Positions 54,740 to 62,499 of a stretch of 64,000 nt of DNA are shown piece after piece. The position numbers and the translations under genes were made by a program. The stretch is from assembly GCF_900119165.1 (NCBI RefSeq), contig NZ_FPJG01000006.1, positions 7,788,001 through 7,852,000 on the forward strand. The letters are read 5' to 3'. Source of the stretch: Amycolatopsis australiensis (lineage in GTDB: Bacteria; Actinomycetota; Actinomycetes; Mycobacteriales; Pseudonocardiaceae). The notes under the pieces were generated by a model. It searched no databases and was not told the DNA's origin. It was given only the letters and a program-made list of their open reading frames with translations. Position 1 is the stretch's first letter, and each line of letters begins with the position of its first letter.

Positions 54740-55660
54740 GTGTCGGCCGGTATTTCAGGCTCGTCAGCATGGTGCCGGCGCTTTTCCTGGTGCTGTGGTC
54801 GGCCGAGTTGGCGACCGGCGGAGCCTGGCAGGGCACCCCGCATCCGGAGTGGATCGGGAGCCGGTCGATCGCGGGCGTCGCCTGGCTGCTGCCGGCGAGC
54901 TTGGCGGCGGGGCTGTTCGTGCATCCGCTGCAGTTCGCGATGACACAGGTGCCGAAGGTTACTGGGGTTACTCGCGCGTGGCGCGCGTACTGCTGGAGCT
55001 GCGCATCCGGCACCACCGCCGACGCCTGCAAACCACCGAGAAGCCGCGGCGAAGCTGGACGAGCGGCTCGCGCAACGGATCGACGAGACGATCCGCAGGA
55101 TCGAGCGCGCGGACCCGGCCCGCCTGGCGGGCAAATCCGCCGAAGCGCGGGAACGGCTCGTCCTGCATTGGCCCGACGGCAACGGACTCGGTGGCCTGCT
55201 GGCCGCCGGCGAAGCCGCCCATCACGCCGCCGAGCGGTACCCCGAGCTCGACCGGATCATGCCCACCCGGCTGGGAAACACGTTGCGCCGCGAAGAAGAC
55301 CGCGCCGGCAGCCAGTACGGTCTCGACGCGATGCTGACAGCGCCCCATTTCGCGCTGGTCGCCGCGGACAAGCACGTGCAGTACCTGCGCGACACCCGCC
55401 AGCGGATGGACACTTCCGTTCGCCTGTGCGTCGTTTCGCTGCTCGGCGCGCTGGAAGCGGTGGCCTGCCTGGTCACCGACGGCTGGTGGTTGCTCGTCGC
55501 CCTGGCGCCCTACGCGTTGTCGTATCTCGCCTACCGCGGCGCGGTGGCCGCGGCGGACGAATACACCACGGCCGTCAAGACGGTGATCGACCTGAACCGG
55601 TTCGCCCTGTACGAAAGCCTGAACGTCGCACGGCCGCGGGACACGGCGGATGAACGGCGT
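54740..55660 (+). pseudogene. Broken membrane-protein gene (two frameshifts)
   Basis: Three fragments lie in order in three frames. First is R-Y-F-R-L-V-S-M-V-P-A-L-F-L-V-L-W with a second helix W-L-L-P-A-S-L-A-A-G-L-F. Next, from about 54950, is Y-S-R-V-A-R-V-L-L-E-L-R-I-R-H-H-R-R-R-L. From about 55049 on comes L-D-E-R-L-A-Q-R-I-D-E-T-I-R-R-I-E-R-A-D, which runs to a third hydrophobic pair (D-G-W-W-L-L-V-A-L-A-P-Y-A-L) and a stop at 55756. The intact ancestor would be a protein of about 300 residues with four helices. I do not know its function. Confidence 0.5.
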
Positions 55661-55733
55661 ACCAACGAAGACCCATGCGGCTGCCGGCGGGGGAACGCGT
55701 CGGCGTCCTTCTACCGGAAACCGGCGCCCGCGC

Positions 55734-56621
55734 CTACTCCCCCAGGAACTCCCTGATCGACAACCGCAGCGAGCCGGCGTCCAGTCCGTGTGCCAGGTCG
55801 TGGTCCGCGATCCCGCCGTACGTCCGCACCTCCGCGTCCCGCCGCACGCCCAGCGACTTCAGCCGGTGCGGCAGATCCGCCAGTGCCTCCGCCGCCCAGA
55901 ACGCCGAAGTCCCCGCCAGGTACGGCTCCACGAGCACCACCGACGCCGCAGCCGCCAGCACCGCCGAGCGCAGGCCGGCGGCGTCGAACGGCCGGATCGT
56001 CGACGCGTACAACACCGTCACGTCCATTCCCGCCGTCGCCCGCAGCACCCGGTCCAGCACCGGACCGACCGCCACGACCACCCCGGCGGACCCCCACCGC
56101 AGCCGCGTGAAGCCGACACCCAGGTGCGGCGACGCGTTCGACTGCGCCGAAAGCCGCAGGTAGACCCGGCCGTCGCCGGGGATCGACTCCAGCAGCAGGC
56201 GGCGCGCCTCGTCCGCGTGCCCCGGGACGTGGACCGTCCAGCCCGGCAGCGAATCGATCAGCGCCACGTCGCCGGGCGACTGGTGCGTGCGGCCCTCCGT
56301 CGACATGTCGTACGACGCCCCGTACGACACGAGCACCCCGCCGACGTCCTGGTGCGAGAAGTCCAGCTTGATCTGCTCGAACGCGCGCTCCACCAGGAAC
56401 GACGGGAACGTGTGCACGATCGGCCGCAGCCCGGCCAGCGCCAGGCCCGCGCCCGCGCTGACCAGCAGCTGCTCGCGGATCCCCACGTTGATCACCCGGT
56501 CCGGGTGCCGCCGCGCGGCGCCGGCCAGCTGGGCCGCCGAAATGTCGGCCAGGACGACCGCCACGTCCGGGTCGGCGTCCAGGATCTCCTCGGTCGTGGC
56601 GAGGAACGTTTCCCGCATCAT
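55734..56621 (-). CDS. Transketolase, C-terminal subunit
   Basis: A 295-residue protein equal to the pyrimidine-binding and C-terminal domains of transketolase. V-I-N-V-G-I-R-E-Q-L carries the catalytic Glu of the pyrimidine site, and S-P-G-D-V-A-L-I and V-A-V-G-P-V-L fit. It must pair with the N-terminal subunit encoded 6 nt upstream. ATG 56621 is the first of two adjacent ATGs. Such split transketolases are known in archaea and some bacteria, often of uncertain sugar specificity. Confidence 0.88.
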   Translation of the reverse strand: MMRETFLATTEEILDADPDVAVVLADISAAQLAGAARRHPDRVINVGIREQLLVSAGAGLALAGLRPIVHTFPSFLVERAFEQIKLDFSHQDVGGVLVSYGASYDMSTEGRTHQSPGDVALIDSLPGWTVHVPGHADEARRLLLESIPGDGRVYLRLSAQSNASPHLGVGFTRLRWGSAGVVVAVGPVLDRVLRATAGMDVTVLYASTIRPFDAAGLRSAVLAAAASVVLVEPYLAGTSAFWAAEALADLPHRLKSLGVRRDAEVRTYGGIADHDLAHGLDAGSLRLSIREFLGE

Positions 56622-56627
56622 GCCGGT

Positions 56628-57317
56628 TCAGCCTTTCGGTTCGACGACGGCGACCACGGCCAGTGGCCGGCCGGGGTGGGCGGTCGTGAAAGCGTCGTAC
56701 AGCGCGTCGTGGTCGCGGCCGGACACCGTGCGCGTCTCCCAGCCTTCGACGTCGAAGCGGCGCGCGATCCCGCCCGGCCAGCCGTGCGTCGACGACTGGT
56801 TGTCGATCACCACGGTCGTGAGGTTGCCGAGCCCGGACCGCGCGGCGACGACGATGGCTTCGTGGTTGGAACCCTCGTCCAGCTCGGCGTCGCCGACCAG
56901 CGTCACGACCTTGGCCGGCAGCCCGCGGGCGCGCAGGCCCAGCGCGGTGCCGAGCGCGATCGGCAGGCCGTGCCCGAGGGAGCCGCTGGAGATCTCGACG
57001 CCGGGGATCCGCCGCCGGTCCGGGTGGTGGCCGAGCCGCGAAAGCGCGTCGGACCACGTCGGCAGCTCGGCTTCGTCAAGGAAGCCTTTCACAGTCAGCA
57101 CGGCGTAGTACGCCATCGGACCGTGCCCTTTGGACAGCAGGAACCGGTCGCGGCCGGGGTTCCGGAAGGTGGCGGGCGTGACGTCGAGCACGCGGTCGTA
57201 CAGCACCCACAGCACGTCCACAGTGGACTCGGCGGCGGCGTGGTGCTTGTCGTCGCCGGTCATCAGCGAGATCAGGCGCGGCAGGTCGGCGTAGCCCGCT
57301 TCGGTCGCAGTGGTCAT
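56628..57317 (-). CDS. Transketolase, N-terminal (TPP-binding) subunit
   Basis: A 229-residue protein equal to the thiamine diphosphate domain. It has S-K-G-H-G-P-M-A-Y-Y, G-S-L-G-H-G-L-P-I-A-L-G, and the TPP motif G-D-A-E-L-D-E-G-S-N-H-E-A with a later N in V-V-I-D-N-Q-S. Its start region is a SoxR-type promoter shared with soxR. The pair could adjust pentose phosphate flux, and so NADPH, under redox stress. This last point is inference. Confidence 0.88.
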   Translation of the reverse strand: MTTATEAGYADLPRLISLMTGDDKHHAAAESTVDVLWVLYDRVLDVTPATFRNPGRDRFLLSKGHGPMAYYAVLTVKGFLDEAELPTWSDALSRLGHHPDRRRIPGVEISSGSLGHGLPIALGTALGLRARGLPAKVVTLVGDAELDEGSNHEAIVVAARSGLGNLTTVVIDNQSSTHGWPGGIARRFDVEGWETRTVSGRDHDALYDAFTTAHPGRPLAVVAVVEPKG

Positions 57318-57364
57318 GGTTCCGACGATGCAACCTCGACTAAACTCGAAGTCAAGGATAGCCT
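57318..57364. promoter_or_regulatory. SoxR operator inside the transketolase promoter; soxR -10
   Basis: CCTCGACTAAACTCGAAG (57334-57351) matches 13 of 18 positions of the SoxR site CCTCAAGTTAACTTGAGG. On the minus strand -35 TTGACT (57355-57350) and -10 CATCGT (57330-57325) are 19 nt apart with the operator between them, the MerR-family activation layout. Then 7 nt lead to ATG 57317. On the plus strand TAGCCT (57359-57364) is 6 nt before soxR GTG 57371. Confidence 0.7.
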
Positions 57365-57370
57365 GAGCTC

Positions 57371-57832
57371 GTGACGAGGCTCGCTGAACATCTCAGCATC
57401 GGACAGGTGGCGGACCGCAGCGGGGTGCCGCACACGGCACTGCGGTTCTACGAGGAAAAGGGACTGATCAGCTCGGAGCGGTCGGCGGGCAACCAGCGCC
57501 GCTACCCGCGTTCGGTGCTGCGGCGCATCGCGTTCATCCGCGCCGCGCAACGGGTCGGGCTTTCCCTGGAGGACATCAGCTCGGCGCTGGCGACGCTCCC
57601 GGCCGACCACGCCCCCACGAAGGCGGACTGGGCGCGCCTGTCACGCGACTGGCAGCACGAGCTGGACGCGCGGATCGACGCCCTGCAACGGCTTCGCGAC
57701 CGGCTGACCGGCTGCGTCGGCTGCGGGTGCCTGTCGCTGCGCAGCTGCGCGCTCTACAACAACGACGACGAGTTGGCGCGCTTCGGCCCCGGAGCGAGCA
57801 AGCTGCGCCCGGCGGTCGAAGGCGGCATCTGA
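57371..57832 (+). CDS. soxR: Redox-sensitive MerR-family activator SoxR
   Basis: A 153-residue MerR protein. The HTH is L-S-I-G-Q-V-A-D-R-S-G-V-P-H-T-A-L-R-F-Y-E in two pieces. The [2Fe-2S] ligands are Cys115, 118, 120 and 126 in C-V-G-C-G-C-L-S-L-R-S-C, exactly the SoxR spacing C-x2-C-x-C-x5-C. In actinomycetes SoxR responds to redox-active secondary metabolites. Divergent from the split transketolase. Confidence 0.94.
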   Translation: MTRLAEHLSIGQVADRSGVPHTALRFYEEKGLISSERSAGNQRRYPRSVLRRIAFIRAAQRVGLSLEDISSALATLPADHAPTKADWARLSRDWQHELDARIDALQRLRDRLTGCVGCGCLSLRSCALYNNDDELARFGPGASKLRPAVEGGI

Positions 57833-57844
57833 GCTTCACGGCTG

Positions 57845-58636
57845 TCACGAAGTCGGCTGGGAGAGTTCGTCACGGAACTTGCCGCCGGCGTGGCGTGCCA
57901 GCGCTCTCTTGACGACGTCGAGATCCTCCGGCGGCAGTTCGAGCACGACGTGCCACGCGCCGTCCCGGGACAGCTGCTGCTTGGCGACGAGGTCCGCGAC
58001 CCGGCCGGTGGCGGTGAACCGCGTGGTGAAGCGCACCGCGACGTGCAGCCCGCCGTGGCGCGAGTGCGCCCGCAGGGCGACGCAGTCGAGCTGCGGCCAG
58101 CACAGCCGGAAGGTGAGGTCCCGGAGAGCGAGCCGCCGCCGGTCGGCGACGGTCATGCCCTCGGCGTCGAGGACGAGTTCGTCCTTGCCGTCCCGGTGCG
58201 CGTCGGCGAAACCGGTCAGGGCGAACATGACGAACAGGATCAGCAGCAGCCGCGGGTCGAGTGCGCCCAGTTCGCGCACGTCGGCGAGGGGCTGGCCGCA
58301 GAGGTAGCCGACGAGCGCGGCACCGGCCATCAGCGCGACCGCCCAGACAACGCCGGCGACGGCACCGGCCGTCCGGTGCCGGATCCGCGAGGACGACGTG
58401 CTCAGCAGGACGACGGTGGGGCCCAGGCCATCCGAGGCGGACGGGGCCTGCCGGGTTCGGTGCCGTGCGGGAACGGCGAGCACGAGGGCAAGGGTCAGCG
58501 ACGCGACGCCGGTGACGAACGACCCGGCCCCGGCGATCCACGACAGCTGTTCGAGATTCGAGCGCGCGAGCGCCACCGCCATGGCCGCACACGCCATCGC
58601 GGTGGCGCCGCCCACCCATGCACCGGTTCGCCGCAT
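57845..58636 (-). CDS. Hypothetical membrane protein
   Basis: A 263-residue protein. It has helices at about 7-25, 33-57, 88-115 and 128-147, and then a soluble C-terminal part (about 150-263) rich in beta strands. ATG 58636 (M-R-R-T-G-A-W). No recognised domain. It converges on soxR with a 12-bp gap. Confidence 0.6.
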   Translation of the reverse strand: MRRTGAWVGGATAMACAAMAVALARSNLEQLSWIAGAGSFVTGVASLTLALVLAVPARHRTRQAPSASDGLGPTVVLLSTSSSRIRHRTAGAVAGVVWAVALMAGAALVGYLCGQPLADVRELGALDPRLLLILFVMFALTGFADAHRDGKDELVLDAEGMTVADRRRLALRDLTFRLCWPQLDCVALRAHSRHGGLHVAVRFTTRFTATGRVADLVAKQQLSRDGAWHVVLELPPEDLDVVKRALARHAGGKFRDELSQPTS

Positions 58637-58763
58637 CCCGGCATGGTCGCGCCGGACGATGAAAAATCGATGAAAGGTGCGGTGGGGGTGGTTCGCGGCC
58701 GCGCGACAGGCATCACCGGCGCTCGAAAGCGGAACTCGCGCGATGGGAACCGGGACTCGCATG

Positions 58764-59020
58764 CCTGCGGGGCATGACTCGACGTGCCGGGCACGACTCG
58801 CGCCAGCAGGGCACGACTCGCGCGCCGGGGCACGACTCGCGTGCCTGCGGGACATGGCTCGCGCCTGCCGGGCACGACCCGCGCGCCAGGGCACGACCCG
58901 CGCCGCCGGGCACGACCCGCGCCGCCGGGCACGACCCGCGCCGCCGGGCACGACCCGCGCCGCCGGGCACGACCCGCGCGCCGGGGCATGACTCGCGTGC
59001 CTGCGGGGCATCACGCGTGA
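58764..59020. repeat. 19-bp tandem repeat array
   Basis: Four perfect head-to-tail copies of GGGCACGACCCGCGCCGCC (58889-58964) are flanked on both sides by about eight degenerate copies with the core GGCAYGACYCGCG, some 21 bp long. Looser copies of ACTCGCG/GCGAGT continue to about 59075. It fills most of a 446-bp non-coding gap between a minus-strand gene start and the end of the TetR gene. Confidence 0.85.
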
Positions 59021-59082
59021 TCGGGCGGGCAGGCGTCTCCCGCGATCTGCGGGGCATCTCGCGCGATCCGGCGCGAGAGCCG

Positions 59083-59670
59083 TCAGGGAGCGGGGACCGG
59101 GGTCCGGCGCCGGGGGCGGCCCAGCAGGCGGCGGCCCACGTCGAGCAGCTCCGTCCGCAGCTCCTCGTCGCTCAGGCCCGCCAGGTCCGGCGAGCCGCCC
59201 GCCATGGCGATGCCCGTCAACGTCACCATCGCGTTCACTCGCGCCGTCGGGTCCGGGTCCGGGCCCGCCAGGATGCCCAGCAGCGCGCGGCCGAAGCCCT
59301 CCATGCCGCCGTGTGCCGACTTCTCGATCGCGCGGATGAGGCCCGGGTCGCTCGAGAACAGCGCCACCAGCGCCCGGTGCCGGATCACCAGGTCGACGAA
59401 CCCCTCCAGCAGCAGGTCCACCTGCGCGCCCCGGCGCTTCTGCGCCGCCGCGCGCAGCACCAGCTCGTCCAGGTCCCGCACGCCCGGCTCGGCCACCGCC
59501 TCGGTGATCTCCGCCTTCGTCTTGAAGTGGTAGTACACCGCCGCCTTCGTGATCCCGAGCGCGTCGGCGATCATCTGCAGCGACGTGCCCTCGACGCCGT
59601 GTTCGGTGAACAGGCGCAGCGCGGTCTGCAGCAGTCGCGTCCGGGTGTCCTCGGCCGGGCCGGCGGTCAT
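59083..59670 (-). CDS. TetR-family regulator of the MMPL exporter
   Basis: A 195-residue TetR protein: T-R-L-L-Q-T-A-L-R-L-F-T-E-H-G-V-E-G-T-S then L-G-I-T-K-A-A-V-Y-Y-H-F-K-T-K. ATG 59670 has GAGGAGG upstream. It is divergent from the MMPL gene. The shared region has several copies of one palindromic site, so it almost surely represses both. Confidence 0.9.
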   Translation of the reverse strand: MTAGPAEDTRTRLLQTALRLFTEHGVEGTSLQMIADALGITKAAVYYHFKTKAEITEAVAEPGVRDLDELVLRAAAQKRRGAQVDLLLEGFVDLVIRHRALVALFSSDPGLIRAIEKSAHGGMEGFGRALLGILAGPDPDPTARVNAMVTLTGIAMAGGSPDLAGLSDEELRTELLDVGRRLLGRPRRRTPVPAP

Positions 59671-59694
59671 TCTTCCTCCTCGTCGAGCCGTCGG

Positions 59695-59820
59695 AGCGTA
59701 CGTCACTCCCTGTCGATCGGCAAACCGCGCACTTGCCGATCGGCTGGGATAAACCTTGCTGTTCGGCAAGTCACATACTTGCCGATCGGCTTGGAGCCGC
59801 CCTTGCCGATCGGCTAGCGT
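59695..59820. promoter_or_regulatory. Multi-operator control region between tetR and MMPL gene
   Basis: CTTGCCGATCGGCT occurs at 59732-59745, 59778-59791 and 59802-59815. Half or variant copies lie at 59711-59723 (CGATCGGCAA) and 59760-59770 (TTCGGCAAG). The core GCCGATCGGC is a 10-bp palindrome. MMPL promoter: -35 TTGGAG (59791-59796), -10 TAGCGT (59815-59820). tetR promoter on minus: -35 TTGCCG (59723-59718), -10 TACGCT (59700-59695). Each has an operator on it. Confidence 0.7.
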
Positions 59821-59875
59821 GGCGTCTAACCAGATGGGGTGAACGGACCCCGTTCGGGCGAAACGGAGCTGACTC

Positions 59876-62059
59876 GTGGCGACCTTCCTGTACCGGCTGG
59901 GCCGGTTGTCCTTCCGGCGGCGAGCGCTCGTCGCCGCCGTCTGGGCGGCCGTTCTCGTGGCGCTCGGCCTGGGCGCCCTCACGCTGTCCGGCCAGCTGTC
60001 GAACTCGGTCTCGATCCCCGGCACCGAGTCGCAGCGGGCGATCGACCAGCTGACCGAGAAGTTTCCGCAGGCCAACGCGGGGGGCGCCACCGCGCGCGTC
60101 GTGCTCGAGGCGCCGGCCGGCACCACGATCACCGACGCGAACGGCAAGGCAGCCGTCGAAGCCATGGTCGGCAGGCTGAAGACCGCGCCGAAGGTCGCCG
60201 TCGTCGCCGACCCGTTCCAGATGCGGTCGATCTCACCCGATCAGCGCGTCGCTCTCGCCCAGGTCAGTTACGGAGCGAAGGCGTACGAGCTGACCGACGA
60301 AGACCGCCAGGCGCTGCTGAACACCGCGAACGCGGCCCGCGACGCCGGCTTCACCGTCGAGTTCGGCGGCGACGCCGTGCAGGGCATCCCGGAGACCGGC
60401 GCCACCGAAGGCCTCGGCGTCGCGGTCGCCGCCGTCGTGCTGATCATCACCTTCGACTCGCTCGTCGCGGCCGGCATCCCGCTGCTGACGGCCCTGATCG
60501 GGGTCGGCACCGGCATGGGCGGGATCTTCCTCGCCTCCCGCTTCCTCGAGCTCAACTCGAACACGCCGATCCTGGCGCTGATGATCGGGCTGGCCGTCGG
60601 CATCGACTACGCGCTGTTCATCGTGTCGCGCTACCGCCACGAGCTGAGCCTGGGTCGCGACCCCGAAGAGGCCGCCGGACGCGCCGCGGGCACCGCCGGC
60701 TCCGCCGTCGTGTTCGCCGGGCTGACCGTCATCATCGCGCTGGCCGGCCTGACCGTCGTCGGCATCCCGTTCCTCGGCCAGATGGGCATCGCCGCCGCGG
60801 TGACCGTCGCGATCGCCGTGCTCATCGCCCTGACGCTGCTGCCCGCCGTCCTCGGCTTCGCCGGGCGCCGGGTCGCCGGCGGCCGCATCCGGCTGCGCCG
60901 CAAGCCGGTCGAAACGACGCACGGCGAACGCTGGGCGCGGTTCGTCGCCCGCCACCGGCTGCCGGTGCTGCTGGTCGCGCTGGCCGGGATGGCCGTCGTC
61001 GCGCTGCCCGCGCTCGGGATGCAGCTCGGCCTGCCCAACGACAGCACGGCCGCCCCGGAGTCGACGCAGCACAAGGCGTACGAGATCGTCAGCCGCAGCT
61101 TCGGCGAGGGTGCGAACGGGCCGCTGCTGGTCGTCGTCGACACCGGTGCGAGCACCAACCGGCAGGTCGCGCTCGGCCAGGCCGCCTCCGACATCGCGAA
61201 GCTGCCCGACGTCGCCGCCGTGACGCCGCCGCGCGTCAACCAGGCCGGCGACACGGCGCTGCTGTCCGTGATCCCGAAGAGCGGCCCGAGCAGCACCCGG
61301 ACCGAAGACCTGGTGGCCGCGATCCGCGCGCAGTCCGGTGCGCTGGAGAACGCGACCGGCGCGAAGCTGGCCGTCACCGGGCAGACCGCGGCGAACATCG
61401 ACGTCTCGGAAAAACTGTCCGACGCGATGCTGCCGTACCTGGCGCTCATCGTCGGGCTGGCGTTCGTGCTGCTGATGCTGGTGTTCCGCTCGGTCGTGGT
61501 GCCGCTGAAGGCGACGATCGGGTTCCTCGGCTCGGTCGCCGCGACGTTCGGCGCGGTGGTCGCGGTGTTCCAGTGGGGCTGGCTGACCGACGTGCTCGGC
61601 GTCTCCTCGACCGGCCCGATCATGAGCATGCTGCCGATCCTGCTGATCGGTGTCCTGTTCGGACTCGCGATGGACTACCAGGTCTTCCTGGTGACGCGGA
61701 TGCGCGAGGAGCACGTCCACGGCGCGCAGCCGCAGGAGGCGATGGTCACCGGCTTCCGCCACGGCGCGCGGGTGGTCGTCGCGGCGGCGCTGATCATGAT
61801 CAGCGTGTTCGCCGGGTTCGTGCTCGCGGAGTCGACGCTGATCCAGTCGATCGGGTTCGCGCTGGCGTTCGGCGTGCTGGTGGACGCGTTCGTGGTCCGG
61901 ATGACGCTGGTGCCGGCGGTGATGTCCCTGCTGGGCCGCGGTGCCTGGTGGCTGCCGAAGTGGCTGGACCGGATCCTGCCGGACGTCGACGTCGAGGGCG
62001 AGAAGCTCACCAAGCACCTCGACGACGACCGCCGGGAACTGGTCGGCGCGGGCCGCTGA
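59876..62059 (+). CDS. MMPL-family (RND-type) exporter
   Basis: A 727-residue protein with twelve membrane helices in two halves, each with an outer loop of about 130 residues after the first helix. M-I-G-L-A-V-G-I-D-Y-A-L-F-I-V-S-R-Y-R in the first half and G-V-L-F-G-L-A-M-D-Y-Q-V-F-L-V in the second are the proton-relay Asp-Tyr motifs of MMPL proteins. GTG 59876 follows ACGGAG. It probably exports a lipid or drug sensed by the TetR. Confidence 0.92.
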   Translation: MATFLYRLGRLSFRRRALVAAVWAAVLVALGLGALTLSGQLSNSVSIPGTESQRAIDQLTEKFPQANAGGATARVVLEAPAGTTITDANGKAAVEAMVGRLKTAPKVAVVADPFQMRSISPDQRVALAQVSYGAKAYELTDEDRQALLNTANAARDAGFTVEFGGDAVQGIPETGATEGLGVAVAAVVLIITFDSLVAAGIPLLTALIGVGTGMGGIFLASRFLELNSNTPILALMIGLAVGIDYALFIVSRYRHELSLGRDPEEAAGRAAGTAGSAVVFAGLTVIIALAGLTVVGIPFLGQMGIAAAVTVAIAVLIALTLLPAVLGFAGRRVAGGRIRLRRKPVETTHGERWARFVARHRLPVLLVALAGMAVVALPALGMQLGLPNDSTAAPESTQHKAYEIVSRSFGEGANGPLLVVVDTGASTNRQVALGQAASDIAKLPDVAAVTPPRVNQAGDTALLSVIPKSGPSSTRTEDLVAAIRAQSGALENATGAKLAVTGQTAANIDVSEKLSDAMLPYLALIVGLAFVLLMLVFRSVVVPLKATIGFLGSVAATFGAVVAVFQWGWLTDVLGVSSTGPIMSMLPILLIGVLFGLAMDYQVFLVTRMREEHVHGAQPQEAMVTGFRHGARVVVAAALIMISVFAGFVLAESTLIQSIGFALAFGVLVDAFVVRMTLVPAVMSLLGRGAWWLPKWLDRILPDVDVEGEKLTKHLDDDRRELVGAGR

Positions 62060-62073
62060 GCCGGTCGTCCACT

Positions 62074-62110
62074 GCCCGGCCGTCACCGGGCAACCGCGTG
62101 ACGGCCGGGC
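62074..62110 (+). terminator. Hairpin terminator after the MMPL gene
   Basis: A 13-bp perfect stem (GCCCGGCCGTCAC with GTGACGGCCGGGC) and an 11-nt loop, 14 nt after the stop. It separates the exporter from the EACC1-caspase unit. Confidence 0.8.
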
Positions 62111-62135
62111 TCATCCGGTTTCGCCGGAACCCCAC

Positions 62136-62141
62136 TACACT
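62136..62141 (+). promoter_or_regulatory. -10 element TACACT for the EACC1-caspase operon
   Basis: TACACT ends 7 nt before GTG 62149, with no Shine-Dalgarno sequence between. No clear -35 is seen, so expression may need an activator. Confidence 0.45.
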
Positions 62142-62148
62142 TCCCGTT

Positions 62149-62499
62149 GTGACGGGGACGAAGTTTTTGATCACGGTCGAGGGTGAAGACGACGCGCTCG
62201 GCTTGCTGCGCTGGCTCGAGGAAGATTTCCCGGGAAAAGCACGCCTGGAAGGCCACTCCGCCGGCGAGGGCACCATGGGCTCGGCGCTCGACACCGTGTC
62301 ATTGGTGCTCACCAGCGGTTTCACCGCGATGACCACCTCGCTCGTCGCCTACCTCAAGACGCGCGGCATGAAGGTCGACATCACGGTCAAGGCGGGCGGC
62401 AAAACCGTTTCCCTGAAAGGGGAACGCGTGCACCGGACAGCCGTCAAGGAGCTCGAAAACACCGCGGTGGCCTTGGCCAAGCAGCTCGGCGAGGAATAA
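62149..62499 (+). CDS. EACC1-like effector-associated component
   Basis: A 116-residue protein starting at GTG 62149. The N-terminus K-F-L-I-T-V-E-G-E-D-D-A-L-G-L-L-R-W-L is beta-alpha. A mildly hydrophobic helix in the middle, L-V-L-T-S-G-F-T-A-M-T-T-S-L-V-A-Y, is followed by V-D-I-T-V-K-A-G-G-K-T-V-S. This matches my memory of the EACC1 family (effector-associated constant component) from surveys of actinobacterial conflict systems, where it precedes effectors such as caspases. Its stop shares one base with the next ATG (TAATG). Role in signalling is inferred. Confidence 0.65.
   Translation: MTGTKFLITVEGEDDALGLLRWLEEDFPGKARLEGHSAGEGTMGSALDTVSLVLTSGFTAMTTSLVAYLKTRGMKVDITVKAGGKTVSLKGERVHRTAVKELENTAVALAKQLGEE

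Noticed and set aside
58764..59020. CRISPR array
   Set aside because: The units are contiguous without unique spacers and no cas gene is near, so it is a tandem repeat.
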